The notes: a model not told the origin generated them from the letters alone. Positions 17,125 to 26,122 are shown, counted from the first letter of the stretch. The stretch is DNA of 64,000 nt from Mangrovimonas spongiae (GCF_003944795.1 NZ_RWBG01000001.1:806001-870000); one strand, 5' to 3'. Program-made: numbers and translations.

Positions 17125-18642
17125 TTAGACTAAGCTATGTTGTGTCATTGTTTTAGGTTGTTCAATACCTAAAAGATGAAGAATAGTAGGCGCAATATCT
17201 CCTAAAATACCATCTTTAATAGGTAATTTGTCTTTGTCTATTAAAATAACAGGAACAGGGTTTGTGGTGTGCGATGTGTTTGGCGATCCATCTGGATTAA
17301 CCATCGTTTCGCAATTACCATGATCTGCAATTAAAATAGTTGTGTAATTGTTGTCTAAAGCCGTTGTTACCACATCCTTTACACACTCGTCTACCGCTTC
17401 ACAGGCTTTTATGGCAGCTTCCATAACACCTGTATGACCAACCATATCACCATTTGCAAAATTTAAACACACAAAATCGGTGTCTCCTTTTTGTAGTTCT
17501 GGAATTAACGCATCGCGTAGTTCGTAGGCGCTCATTTCTGGTTGTAAATCGTAAGTTGCTACTTTGGGCGAATTTCGTAAAATTCGGGTTTCTCCTTTAA
17601 AAGGGGTTTCGCGACCTCCAGAAAAGAAAAAGGTAACATGTGGATACTTTTCGGTCTCCGCTATTCTAATTTGTGTTTTATTATTTTTCTCAAGTACTTC
17701 TCCTAAAGTTTCTTTTAGATTTTCTTTATCAAACACCACATGAATGTCTTTAAAGGAATCGTCGTAGTTAGTCATGGTTACATAATGCAAATCGAGCTTA
17801 TGCATGTTTTGTTCATGGAAATCTTTTTGACATAACGCTTGGGTTAATTGGCGACCTCTATCAGTTCTAAAATTGAAGAAAATAACAACGTCACCATTCT
17901 TAATTGTTGCAATAGGACTATCGTTGTTATCTGTCATGACGATGGGTTTTATAAATTCATCTGTGACATCATTTTCATAACTTTGATCGATAGATTTCAA
18001 CACATCTTTTGATGTTGAACCATTGCCGTTTACTAAGGCATCGTAAGCTAGTTTAACGCGTTCCCAACGGTTGTCTCTATCCATAGCATAGTAACGACCT
18101 GTTACCGTTGCTAGTTGGGTATTGGTGTTTTCTATATGTTGTTCTAATTCTGTAATAAAACCATAACCCGATTTAGGGTCAACATCGCGACCATCTGTAA
18201 AGGCATGAACATAAGAGTTTGCAACACCATATTGATTGGCAGCATCTATTAACCCCAACAAATGATTAATATGCGAATGAACGCCACCATCGCTAACTAG
18301 TCCTAAAAAGTGAACAGGTTTATTGTTTGTTTTTGCGTATTCAAAAGCGTTTTTAATGGCAGTTTCATCACCTAAGGTATTGTTTTTAACAGCTAGGTTA
18401 ATTTTAACAAGATCTTGATAAACAATACGTCCCGCACCTAAATTCATATGACCAACTTCGCTATTTCCCATTTGGCCTTCAGGTAGGCCAACATGCAACC
18501 CATCGGTCCTTAAATTGGCATTAGGGTAATCTTTATATAATGAATCTATAAAAGGGGTGTTGGCATTGTCTATAGCAGAAACTTTTGGGTCTGGAGATTT
18601 TCCCCAACCATCCAAAATCATTAAAATTACTTTCTTATTCAT
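17125..18642 (-). CDS. gpmI: 2,3-bisphosphoglycerate-independent phosphoglycerate mutase
   Basis: Glycolytic enzyme interconverting 3- and 2-phosphoglycerate by means of a phosphoserine intermediate and two Mn2+ ions. The 505-residue length is standard. Motifs: MILDGWGKSPD (metal Asp), EGQMGNSEVGHMNLGAGRIV with the phosphorylated Ser at about residue 62, HAFTDGRDVDPKSG, FNFRTDRGRQLTQAL, FANGDMVGHTGVMEA and ILIADHGNCETM. The alkaline phosphatase-like domain is complete. A TATCTTTG element lies 20 bases upstream of the ATG. Confidence 0.97.
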   Translation of the reverse strand: MNKKVILMILDGWGKSPDPKVSAIDNANTPFIDSLYKDYPNANLRTDGLHVGLPEGQMGNSEVGHMNLGAGRIVYQDLVKINLAVKNNTLGDETAIKNAFEYAKTNNKPVHFLGLVSDGGVHSHINHLLGLIDAANQYGVANSYVHAFTDGRDVDPKSGYGFITELEQHIENTNTQLATVTGRYYAMDRDNRWERVKLAYDALVNGNGSTSKDVLKSIDQSYENDVTDEFIKPIVMTDNNDSPIATIKNGDVVIFFNFRTDRGRQLTQALCQKDFHEQNMHKLDLHYVTMTNYDDSFKDIHVVFDKENLKETLGEVLEKNNKTQIRIAETEKYPHVTFFFSGGRETPFKGETRILRNSPKVATYDLQPEMSAYELRDALIPELQKGDTDFVCLNFANGDMVGHTGVMEAAIKACEAVDECVKDVVTTALDNNYTTILIADHGNCETMVNPDGSPNTSHTTNPVPVILIDKDKLPIKDGILGDIAPTILHLLGIEQPKTMTQHSLV

Positions 18643-18661
18643 GTTACTTGCTTTAAGTTAT

Positions 18662-18669
18662 CAAAGATA
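18662..18669 (-). promoter_or_regulatory. Putative -7 promoter element of gpmI
   Basis: TATCTTTG on the minus strand, a TAnnTTTG match ending 19 bases before the gpmI start codon. Confidence 0.45.
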
Positions 18670-18780
18670 AAAGTTTATAAGTTCTAACTTAAAAATCATA
18701 CTATAAAATAAAAATGATTAATCAAGTTTTATGCTTTTTTTGTCTGTAAGTTAATTAATAATAGGGTTTTATTAAGGTGT

Positions 18781-18816
18781 TAACATATTTGTTCGCAGAA
18801 CGTTAAATATATGTTA
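18781..18816. repeat. Nested dyad symmetry between gpmI and the ankyrin gene
   Basis: TAACATAT (18781-18788) and ATATGTTA (18809-18816) form a perfect 8-bp inverted repeat; nested in it GTTC-GCA-GAAC (18791-18801) forms a second short dyad. In this 261-base AT-rich gap between divergent genes the arrangement resembles an operator, but short AT-rich dyads arise easily by chance. Confidence 0.3.
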
Positions 18817-18903
18817 TAAGATTTTTTTTGTGTAACAGATTGAAAAAATAGTCGTCTCTTTAGTGTAATCAAAAATCAATCAATTAATTTAAATTCTTTC
18901 ATC

Positions 18904-19293
18904 ATGAAAAAAACAACAGTCATTTTAGCACTTGCATTAGGAGTATCTTTTGGATATACTCATGCAAACAACGATCTTAATCCTTCAAGTACTATTGAAG
19001 TTATCTCATCACCATCTATTAGTCCTTTTTGTACATCTGTTGCAAAAGGCGATATAGTTACTGTTAAAAAACTTATTGAACTTGGCGTAGATGTAAACGA
19101 AAAGTCAAATGGTATGACACCAGCTATGTATGCAGCAAGGTATAATAGGGTAGAAATTTTAGAGCTTTTAATTAAAGAAGGTGCTGATTTAAAGTCTAAA
19201 TGTAAGAAAGGGCATACGGCTTTAAAGTATGCAGAACTTTCTAATGCTAAAGAAGCACAAGCGTTAATTAAAAGCACATTAAAGAAGAAGTAA
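18904..19293 (+). CDS. Exported ankyrin-repeat protein
   Basis: A 129-residue protein with a Sec signal peptide (KKTTVILALALGVSFGYTHA) and then about 85 residues forming two to three ankyrin repeats: CTSVAKGDIVTVKKLIELG, MTPAMYAARYNRVEILELLI and HTALKYAELSNAKEAQALIK. Ankyrin repeats bind other proteins; the partner is unknown. No other domain is present. It is a single-gene unit closed by a bidirectional terminator shared with the convergent M48 peptidase gene. Confidence 0.85.
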   Translation: MKKTTVILALALGVSFGYTHANNDLNPSSTIEVISSPSISPFCTSVAKGDIVTVKKLIELGVDVNEKSNGMTPAMYAARYNRVEILELLIKEGADLKSKCKKGHTALKYAELSNAKEAQALIKSTLKKK

Positions 19294-19326
19294 ACAGTAG
19301 TTTATTTTCAAGTTGGTTAGTTAGTT

Positions 19327-19357
19327 AAAAAGGTCTCTACTCTAGAGACCTTTTTTT
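19327..19357. terminator. Bidirectional terminator between ankyrin and M48 genes
   Basis: GGTCTCT (19332-19338), loop ACTCT, AGAGACC (19344-19350), with five A bases before and seven T bases after, so it can act in both directions between two convergent genes. It touches the stop codon of the M48 gene. Confidence 0.88.
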
Positions 19358-20120
19358 AGTTTTTATATTTTTCTATGGCTTCTAGAATATGTTCAATTCT
19401 ATTTTCAGGATCTGGATGTGTACTTTGAAATTCAGGAACACGGTTAGGGCCTGCTGCAGTTTTTAAAATTTCCATCACTCCAATCATTTCTTTAGGGTTA
19501 TAACCAGCTTTTATCATAAACTTAACGCCTAAATCATCACTTTCTAATTCATCATCACGGCCATTAGCTAATAACGTATTTTGACCAATAGATTGTACAA
19601 ACCCACCCATATCGGCACCCACAGAAGCTCCCATAGTAATGGTTTTCCAAAAATTAGATTCGCTTATACGTTCGTTAGAATGTTTTCCTAAAACGTGTCC
19701 TATTTCATGACCTAATACGCCAGCTAATTGATCTTCATTTTCAAGTTTAGAAAATAATGCATACGTAATAAAAACCTGCCCGCCAGGCAAAGCAAAAGCA
19801 TTTATCGTATTTGGGTCTGCTAGTAAATGAAAGTCGTACTTATAAGGAGTTTCATTAGCAATGCTACTATTAACAAGTTTCATCCCTACTTGATCTACAA
19901 AGGCTTGATATTCTTTGTTTGGATATAACCCGCCATGTTGTTGTGCCATTTGAGGGGCGCTTTCTAAACCAATGGCAATTTCCTGATCTGGAGAAAGCGT
20001 AATGGTTTGTGTGCGTCCTGTGTATGGATTAACTTCTTGTTGGCTACATTTCCTAAGGTAAGCAAACGCTACTATAGCAACCCCAATTAATAACCTTATT
20101 TTAAAGTTTTTACTTCGCAT
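19356..20120 (-). CDS. M48 family metallopeptidase, exported
   Basis: A 254-residue zinc peptidase of the M48 (BepA/LoiP/Oma1-like) group that acts in the periplasm in envelope quality control in known members. The N-terminus has one hydrophobic segment (IRLLIGVAIVAFAYLRKCS), with a Cys that could be lipidated although the lipobox is poor. The zinc motif HEIGHVLGKHS is near residue 140, and the third ligand Glu lies in ESDDLGVKFMIKAGYNP. FALPGGQVFITYAL and QSTHPDPENRIEHI are also M48 signatures. Single gene. Confidence 0.9.
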   Translation of the reverse strand: MRSKNFKIRLLIGVAIVAFAYLRKCSQQEVNPYTGRTQTITLSPDQEIAIGLESAPQMAQQHGGLYPNKEYQAFVDQVGMKLVNSSIANETPYKYDFHLLADPNTINAFALPGGQVFITYALFSKLENEDQLAGVLGHEIGHVLGKHSNERISESNFWKTITMGASVGADMGGFVQSIGQNTLLANGRDDELESDDLGVKFMIKAGYNPKEMIGVMEILKTAAGPNRVPEFQSTHPDPENRIEHILEAIEKYKN

Positions 20121-20169
20121 GGTAGTAGATGATTAGAAACTTAAATTTACTAAAGTAATTTTTAAAATG

Positions 20170-20619
20170 TTAGTTTATTTTTCTAAACATGGTAAAATGA
20201 TTTCCGATAAGAGGTATAGAAAATGGTTCGCCTAAAACTTGAAATTGGTTTCTTTTGTAAAAAGAAAGAGCTATTTCTCTAGCATTACACCATACAATTT
20301 CACAATGTAATTCAGTTAGTTTTTTAATGCTAGCATCAATAAGGTATTTGCCTAAACCTTGTCCTTGATAGGGTTTTAAAATAGCCATCCCCCTTAATTG
20401 ATATTGGGATCTTTCTTGTATTTGCTTATTAGAGTTACGCATAAGGCTAACCACGCCAATAAGTTGCTCTTGATGAAAAAGCCCTAAATGATATGTGGTG
20501 TCTAAATTATCACCTTCAAAAACACAGTCGGTTATTGGTCGCCCTGGTCGTAAAACAGGATGTCTAACATCATAAGTGTCTTTTGCTGAAATGATTTTTA
20601 TAGAATAGGTGTTATCCAA
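20170..20619 (-). CDS. GNAT family N-acetyltransferase
   Basis: A 149-residue acetyl-CoA-dependent N-acetyltransferase. The acetyl-CoA pyrophosphate loop is visible in RGMAILKPYQGQGLGKYLID (the Q/R-x-x-G-x-G/A signature, about residues 72-91), followed by IVWCNAREIALSFYKRNQF typical of motif B. The start is TTG at 20619, since the first in-frame Met lies far inside the domain. The substrate is unknown. It is 49 bases upstream of the M48 gene on the same strand. Confidence 0.82.
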   Translation of the reverse strand: MDNTYSIKIISAKDTYDVRHPVLRPGRPITDCVFEGDNLDTTYHLGLFHQEQLIGVVSLMRNSNKQIQERSQYQLRGMAILKPYQGQGLGKYLIDASIKKLTELHCEIVWCNAREIALSFYKRNQFQVLGEPFSIPLIGNHFTMFRKIN

Positions 20620-20670
20620 TATTAAAAAGTAATAAAAAGATTAATAGGTTTAATTTGCTAAAAAAAGATT

Positions 20671-20700
20671 TTTGCTACAATAAATCTTTAACTATATTTG
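20671..20700 (+). promoter_or_regulatory. Promoter of tRNA-Gly (-33 and -7 boxes)
   Basis: TTTG at 20671-20674 and TATATTTG at 20693-20700 are 18 bases apart, matching the Bacteroidota -33 TTTG / -7 TAnnTTTG promoter. The tRNA begins 11 bases after the -7 box. It is the best complete promoter in the window. Confidence 0.75.
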
Positions 20701-20711
20701 CATCCACGATT

Positions 20712-20784
20712 GCGGGAGTAGCTCAGTTGGTAGAGCGTCAGCCTTCCAAGCTGAATGTCGCCGGTTCGAACCCGGTCTCCCGCT
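20712..20784 (+). tRNA. tRNA-Gly (anticodon TCC)
   Basis: A 73-nt cloverleaf: acceptor stem GCGGGAG (20712-20718) pairs with CTCCCGC (20777-20783), followed by T as discriminator; D arm GCTCAGTTGGTAGAGC; anticodon loop CTTCCAA with TCC at 20745-20747; T arm CCGGTTCGAACCCGG. CCA is not encoded. It reads GGA and, by wobble, other Gly codons. It has its own promoter and terminator. Confidence 0.97.
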
Positions 20785-20785
20785 C

Positions 20786-20818
20786 AAAAAAGCTTCACTT
20801 TTATAGTGAAGCTTTTTT
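20786..20818. terminator. Bidirectional terminator shared by tRNA-Gly and pepE
   Basis: A 14-bp perfect stem, AAAAAAGCTTCACT (20786-20799) and AGTGAAGCTTTTTT (20805-20818), with a 5-base loop. It starts one base after the tRNA and its last bases overlap the stop codon of the convergent pepE gene. Confidence 0.92.
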
Positions 20819-21524
20819 ATTTTAAATTACTTAGGTTTGTACCTGTTTCAACTTCATAAGGTGGTTTGTTATACTCGAAAATCCGTGCTTGTAATTCACC
20901 TTTTAGTATAATTGTTTTATCTGCAATTTCTAGCCAACTCCCTTCACGTAAGCCTACAACGGGTTGTGTGTTAAACTTATGAAACTCTTTTAGTCGTGTT
21001 TCACGAGTTTCTCCCATATGTTTGCTGTTGGGTAATGGATCTAGGTAATGCGGATTAATATTAAACGACACCAGCCCAAGTGTTTTAAAACTTGGCGGAT
21101 ATACTATGGGCATATCGTTTGTGGTATTCATAGTAAGCCCTCCAATATTGCTTCCTGCACTCGTGCCAAAATATTTTGTGCCGTTAAGTATACTGTTTTT
21201 TAAGGGGGTAATAATATTGTTTTTATAAAGTTGTTGTACCAATAAAAAGGTGTTGCCACCACCCGTAAAAATGGCTTTAGCATTACTTATAGCTTCTACT
21301 GGGTTGTCAAATTGATGTAATCCAATAATGGTTCTATTTATTTTTTTAAAAGCTTCTTGTGCTTTTTTTGTATATTCATTATGCGTAATGCCACCTGGTC
21401 TAGCGTAAGGTATAAAAATAATGTCTTCTATATCATTAAAAAAGATGTCAAGTTCTGGTAAAATATAATCTAAATAGTCACTGCCATGAATGGTTGATGT
21501 ACTTGCAAGAATAATATGTTTCAT
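20817..21524 (-). CDS. pepE: Peptidase E (alpha-aspartyl dipeptidase), S51 family
   Basis: A 235-residue cytosolic serine peptidase of family S51 that hydrolyses dipeptides with N-terminal Asp. The nucleophile elbow is TKYFGTSAGSNIGG with the Ser in SAG, preceded by FTGGGNTFLLVQQLYKN; a His is found in FNINPHYLDPLP and a charged partner in GLREGSWLEI. The ATG at 21524 (MKHIILAST) is preferred over the longer frame starting at 21560, because homologues begin with this first beta strand. The stop codon sits in the tail of the terminator shared with tRNA-Gly. Confidence 0.9.
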   Translation of the reverse strand: MKHIILASTSTIHGSDYLDYILPELDIFFNDIEDIIFIPYARPGGITHNEYTKKAQEAFKKINRTIIGLHQFDNPVEAISNAKAIFTGGGNTFLLVQQLYKNNIITPLKNSILNGTKYFGTSAGSNIGGLTMNTTNDMPIVYPPSFKTLGLVSFNINPHYLDPLPNSKHMGETRETRLKEFHKFNTQPVVGLREGSWLEIADKTIILKGELQARIFEYNKPPYEVETGTNLSNLK

Positions 21525-21633
21525 AATGTAGCTTTTTGTAAAAGTAATTAAAGCTATCATTTAACAAAAGTTTATTAAACCCTTCCGAAGACATTAAGAT
21601 ATGAAGTTCTTACTTTATACCAGCTAAAAACCA

Positions 21634-22443
21634 ATGATTTTGAAACACATATTACTTTTTACATTTTTGTTACTTACCGCATTAGTGTTTTCTCAAAACA
21701 GTAGAATAGAGATAGAGGGTGTTATTGTATCTAATCATAACGATGTAGAAGGTGTTACCGTTTATAATTTAACCACACAAAAAGGTACAATAACAAAAGC
21801 CAATGGTCATTTTTCTTTGCAGGTAGCAGAACATGATATATTAGAAATATCGGCATTGCAGTTTCTTCCACAAACCGTTAGAGTGACAAAGCAAACCATA
21901 GAAACAGGTATATTAAGAATTTTGCTAACGGAAAAAGTAAATAGTTTAGATGAAGTTCTTGTGTTCTCGTCAGATTTAACAGGATTGTTAGATGTAGATG
22001 TAGAGAATGTAGAAGAGATTGAAGTCAATCCTTTAGCAAACATGTCTTTGGGCGATATTAAGAATATGAATTTTGAAATAGACCATTTAACCAAAGTCGA
22101 TAATCAACTTATGAAGCAAGGGCAGTTTTACAACGGGGTAGATTTTGCCGCTTTATTAAGTTTATTTTTTAAACGAAAAAAGAAACCAATAAAAAACTAT
22201 CGTACCTATGAGCCTAAAAAAATAAGCTACCCTAAAGACATTTCTAATAAATACTCCAACCAATTTATAGCCAATCAATTTGGTGTTCCCAAAGACGAAG
22301 TAGAAGCTTTTTACGCATTTTGTTATAGAAAGGGGTTTGATGACACATTATTATTACCCAAAAATGAAGTGTATTTACTAGAGTATTTTTCGAAGATGAG
22401 CCAAAAATATGTATCCGAAAATAACACCGTTGGAAAAGACTAA
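21634..22443 (+). CDS. CarboxypepD_reg-like domain protein (first of an overlapping pair)
   Basis: A 269-residue exported protein: a signal peptide (HILLFTFLLLTALVFSQ) is followed by a carboxypeptidase regulatory-like beta-sandwich, RIEIEGVIVSNHNDVEGVTV to LRILLTEKVNSLDEVLVF, about residues 22-110. The second half is helical and basic (FFKRKKKPIKNYRTY, KEVEAFYAFCYRKGF-like). The layout resembles the N-terminal carrier domain of SusC/TonB receptors but without any barrel. Function unknown. The last 35 bases overlap the following paralogous gene in another frame. First of four genes on this strand that end in an M1 peptidase. Confidence 0.75.
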   Translation: MILKHILLFTFLLLTALVFSQNSRIEIEGVIVSNHNDVEGVTVYNLTTQKGTITKANGHFSLQVAEHDILEISALQFLPQTVRVTKQTIETGILRILLTEKVNSLDEVLVFSSDLTGLLDVDVENVEEIEVNPLANMSLGDIKNMNFEIDHLTKVDNQLMKQGQFYNGVDFAALLSLFFKRKKKPIKNYRTYEPKKISYPKDISNKYSNQFIANQFGVPKDEVEAFYAFCYRKGFDDTLLLPKNEVYLLEYFSKMSQKYVSENNTVGKD

Positions 22444-23191
22444 GCCGCTCGTTTTTTTAAGTTGTTTTTTCTCAGTTTTATGTTCTTTCGCACAAGGCAT
22501 AGAGCTTAAAGGAAAACTTGTTTCAAATTTAAATGTGGAGAATATTCATATTATAAATCAAACATCACATACATTTTCGGTAGCCAATAAATTTGGTGAG
22601 TTTGTAATTCCAGCTCGTAAAAACGATACTTTAAAAATCACCTCAATTCAACATAAACCTAAAGAAATTGTTGTTACAGAATCTATATATACAGAACGCT
22701 TTGTTGAGGTTTTTTTAGAGCCTTTAACATATGATTTAGACGCTGTAACCGTTGGTAAAATACTAACAGGTGATTTGCTAAAAGATGTAGAACGTGTAGA
22801 AGGACAACCCGTAACGGCAAAAATGTTAGGTATTCCTAGTTATCAAGGCAAGCCACTTACGCATAACGAAAGAGTGTTGAATGAAGCGACAACAGGAGGA
22901 GGAATAATTCCGTTAAATCCTATTTTAAATGGAATTTCAGGAAGAACCAAAAAGCTAAAAAAACGCGTAACATTAGAACGTCGCGACGAACTCCTTAGAA
23001 AAGTAAGAGAACGGTTGGAAGACGAGTTTTTTCAAATGGCATCGTTAAAAAAAGCCTCAAGAACCGATTTTTTCTATTTTTGTGCCGAAGATCCAAACTT
23101 TACAGCACGTTGTAAAAACACAAACGATTTAGAAATTTTAACCTTTTTGCAGGAAAAACTTCAGCAATACAAAAGAAATTTAAAACAGTAA
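22409..23191 (+). CDS. CarboxypepD_reg-like domain protein (second of an overlapping pair)
   Basis: A 260-residue paralogue of the preceding protein. A signal peptide (KPLVFLSCFFSVLCSFAQ) follows about 12 charged residues, then the regulatory-like domain IELKGKLVSNLNVENIHI to FVEVFLEPLTYDLDAVTVGK. The C-terminal half is helical and basic (SGRTKKLKKRVTLERRDELL) and ends with FFYFCAEDPNFTARC, equivalent to AFYAFCYRKGF in the first paralogue. The ATG at 22409 lies inside the upstream gene; a shorter start is possible only by losing the signal peptide. Its role is unknown. Confidence 0.75.
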   Translation: MYPKITPLEKTKPLVFLSCFFSVLCSFAQGIELKGKLVSNLNVENIHIINQTSHTFSVANKFGEFVIPARKNDTLKITSIQHKPKEIVVTESIYTERFVEVFLEPLTYDLDAVTVGKILTGDLLKDVERVEGQPVTAKMLGIPSYQGKPLTHNERVLNEATTGGGIIPLNPILNGISGRTKKLKKRVTLERRDELLRKVRERLEDEFFQMASLKKASRTDFFYFCAEDPNFTARCKNTNDLEILTFLQEKLQQYKRNLKQ

Positions 23192-23247
23192 ACACGTTAT
23201 TTGGAACGTTTTTTGACCACGTAATTATAACGTTTCAAAACTTGAAT

Positions 23248-23760
23248 ATGAAAACATACATTAAATACATAAGTTTACCATTGCTGTTCGTTTTTTTAGC
23301 TTTTGGAATGCACAAATACTATGTAAGTGTTACCCAAATAGAATACGTAAAAGAACAATCATCAGTACAAATAATTACCCGCATTTTTATCGACGATTTA
23401 GAAAACGTACTAAAAAAGCGTTATGATGAAAATATTATTTTAAAATATAAAGATGAATCTGGAAAAGTAAACGATTACATAGCGCGTTACCTAAAAAGCA
23501 AAATAAGTATTAAAATTAATGGTGAAGAACAAATTATAAACTTTATAGGAAAAGAGTACGATGTCGATATTGCTATCTGTTATCTTGAAATAGAAGGGAT
23601 TAAGAATATAAAAACCTTCGAGATTTCTAATGAGGTTTTATTTGATATGTTTAAAGAACAGAAAAACGTTATACGAACAAACATTAATTCTAAAAATAAG
23701 AGTTTTATACTTATAAAAGAAAATGATAAAGCTATGTTAAACTTTAACGAAAAACCATAG
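23248..23760 (+). CDS. DUF6702 family exported protein
   Basis: A 170-residue protein with an N-terminal signal or anchor (YISLPLLFVFLAFGMHKYYV) followed by VSVTQIEYVKEQSSVQIITR and IFIDDLENVLKKRYDENIIL, the pattern of DUF6702, whose members usually precede a large M1 peptidase gene in Flavobacteriia. The ATG at 23248 is preferred to the TTG at 23242. Function unknown; the constant link with the peptidase gene 61 bases downstream suggests a shared envelope task. Confidence 0.78.
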   Translation: MKTYIKYISLPLLFVFLAFGMHKYYVSVTQIEYVKEQSSVQIITRIFIDDLENVLKKRYDENIILKYKDESGKVNDYIARYLKSKISIKINGEEQIINFIGKEYDVDIAICYLEIEGIKNIKTFEISNEVLFDMFKEQKNVIRTNINSKNKSFILIKENDKAMLNFNEKP

Positions 23761-23821
23761 CTAAATCTTGAAAAATCACTACTTTTCCAAATCAATTTTT
23801 TTTACTAACAAACTTTCAAAA

Positions 23822-26122
23822 ATGAAGATTTTTAAGAGCTTATTCCTCTCAATTATGTTTTTGTCGGCAGCTACTTTTGCCCAAGAACAGGAAGCCCAGG
23901 AAATAAAACAAGGGCACACAAATAATAACAAGTTTAAACAAATGTACGATGAGTTTTCCACACCAAACATGTATCGTGCAGCTTCTGGTGCTCCAGGTCA
24001 TGCGTATTACCAACAACAAGCAGACTATAAAATGGATATCGAGTTAGACGATAAAAACGCTCGACTTTATGGTAATGAAACCATTACCTATACCAATAAC
24101 TCACCAGATCAATTAAACTATTTATGGGTGCAATTAGATCAAAACATGAGAGCGAAAGACTCTAAAACGCCACTTATTGAAGGTAGCGGTGTTGCCCCAG
24201 CAAATCAAGCATCTTCATTTGCAAATAATTATATGACCGAACCTTTTGATGGTGGTTTTAACATTCAAGAAGTAAAAGCAGATGGTAAAAATTTACCACA
24301 CATGATTAACAGAACTATGATGCGTGTTGAGCTTCCAGAACCATTAGAATCTGGAGATAGTTTTGAGTTCTCAATTAAATGGTGGTATAACATTAACGAC
24401 CACGTTAATGGTCGTGGACGTTCTGGGTATGAATATTTTCCAGAAGACGGTAATAGAGCTTATGTAATTGCGCAGTTTTACCCAAGAATGGCGGTCTATA
24501 ACGACGTTGAAGGATGGCAGAATTCTCAATTCTGGGGTCGCGATGAATTTGCATTACCATTTGGTAATTTTGAAGTAAATATTACTGTTCCTGCAGATCA
24601 TATATTAGATGCTACAGGGAAGTTAACCAACCGTAAAGAAGTCTTCTCAAAAGACATGATGAAACGTTACGAAAAGGCTAAAAAATCTTATGACGAACCT
24701 GTTCTAATTGTAACTCAAGACGAAGCAGAAAAAGCAGAAAAAGGATTTTCAAACGATACAAAAACATGGAAGTTCTATGCCGAAAATGTTCGTGATTATG
24801 GTTTTGCGACATCACGTAAGTTTATCTGGGATATGATGGCCGTTAAAATAGGTAATAAAGATGCTATGGCGGTGTCTTTATACCCAAAAGAAGGAAATCC
24901 ACTATGGGAAGAATGGTCTACAAAAGCGGTTGCAAGTACGTTAAAATCGTATTCAAGAATGACCTTTGATTATCCATACCATAAAGCCATTTCTGTGCAT
25001 GCCAAAAATCAAGGTATGGAATATCCTATGATTTGCTGGAATTATGGCCGTCCAGATAAAGACGGTAATTATAGCGACAGAACAAAATACGGCATGATGA
25101 GTGTTATTATACATGAAGTTGGGCATAACTTTTTCCCAATGATTGTGAATAGCGATGAGCGTCAATGGACCTGGATGGACGAAGGCTTAAACACCTTTGT
25201 ACAATATGTAGCAGAGCAAGATTTTGGTAAATGGTATCCAGATGCTTTATCAGAAGGACACGATACGTATCCGTCACGTCGTGGGCCAGCAGCCAAAATT
25301 GTCCCTTACATGGGCGGCGATCAAAATTATATCGCACCAATTATGACCAAAGGACTTAATACCTATCAATTTGGAAACAATGCCTACGGAAAGCCAGCAA
25401 CAGCATTAAATATTTTGCGCGAAACGGTTATGGGTGAAGAATTATTCGATTACGCTTTTAGAGAGTATTCACAACGTTGGATGTTTAAACACCCAACACC
25501 AGAAGATTTCTTTAGAACCATGGAAGATGCTTCGGCATTCGATTTAGATTGGTTTTGGAGAGGTTGGTTCTATACAACAGATTGGGTAGATATAGGAGTA
25601 AAAGACGTTAAAAAATATTATGTGTCTTCAGAGCCTAACGAATATGTGAAAAATATTGTTAAGCAACGTGGTATGAAAATGAGCGATTTACCACCTTTAG
25701 TATATATGGTGGAAGATGGTAGCGAGGAATATAAGGAAAGTATGAAAGACCAAGATTTAATGGATATTCCTACAGTTAAGGAGTATGTTATGGATAACTT
25801 TTCTGAAGAAGAACAAAGAAACATCAAGCAGCCTAAGTACTTCTATAATGTAACATTTGAAAAACCAGGAGGTTTAGTCATGCCAATAATTGTAGAATAT
25901 TCATATGCCGATGGCACTTCAAAAACCGAGCATTATCCAGCACAAATATGGCGTTATAACGATAATGAGGTAAGTAAAGCTATAGCATCAGACAAAGAGA
26001 TTATAGGGATAACGGTTGATCCTAATTTAGAAACAGCCGATGTAGATACCGCAAACAATTCTTGGCCTAAACAAGAGCAACAAAGTGCTTTTGATAAGTT
26101 TAAAGAAAAAGTAAAAGATTAA
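23822..26122 (+). CDS. M1 family metallopeptidase (aminopeptidase N-like), exported
   Basis: A 766-residue exported zinc peptidase. After a signal peptide (FKSLFLSIMFLSAATFAQ) comes the N-terminal beta domain (YKMDIELDDKNARLYGNETI), then the catalytic domain with GMEYPMICWN in place of GAMEN and the zinc site HEVGHNFFPMIVNSDERQWT (His431, His435), with the third ligand in WMDEGLNTFVQY. The C-terminal part (after about residue 600) has SWPKQEQQ near its end. The ATG at 23822 starts the signal peptide; an in-frame TTG at 23768 would bury it. Likely digests peptides in the periplasm or at the surface. A terminator follows. Confidence 0.92.
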   Translation: MKIFKSLFLSIMFLSAATFAQEQEAQEIKQGHTNNNKFKQMYDEFSTPNMYRAASGAPGHAYYQQQADYKMDIELDDKNARLYGNETITYTNNSPDQLNYLWVQLDQNMRAKDSKTPLIEGSGVAPANQASSFANNYMTEPFDGGFNIQEVKADGKNLPHMINRTMMRVELPEPLESGDSFEFSIKWWYNINDHVNGRGRSGYEYFPEDGNRAYVIAQFYPRMAVYNDVEGWQNSQFWGRDEFALPFGNFEVNITVPADHILDATGKLTNRKEVFSKDMMKRYEKAKKSYDEPVLIVTQDEAEKAEKGFSNDTKTWKFYAENVRDYGFATSRKFIWDMMAVKIGNKDAMAVSLYPKEGNPLWEEWSTKAVASTLKSYSRMTFDYPYHKAISVHAKNQGMEYPMICWNYGRPDKDGNYSDRTKYGMMSVIIHEVGHNFFPMIVNSDERQWTWMDEGLNTFVQYVAEQDFGKWYPDALSEGHDTYPSRRGPAAKIVPYMGGDQNYIAPIMTKGLNTYQFGNNAYGKPATALNILRETVMGEELFDYAFREYSQRWMFKHPTPEDFFRTMEDASAFDLDWFWRGWFYTTDWVDIGVKDVKKYYVSSEPNEYVKNIVKQRGMKMSDLPPLVYMVEDGSEEYKESMKDQDLMDIPTVKEYVMDNFSEEEQRNIKQPKYFYNVTFEKPGGLVMPIIVEYSYADGTSKTEHYPAQIWRYNDNEVSKAIASDKEIIGITVDPNLETADVDTANNSWPKQEQQSAFDKFKEKVKD

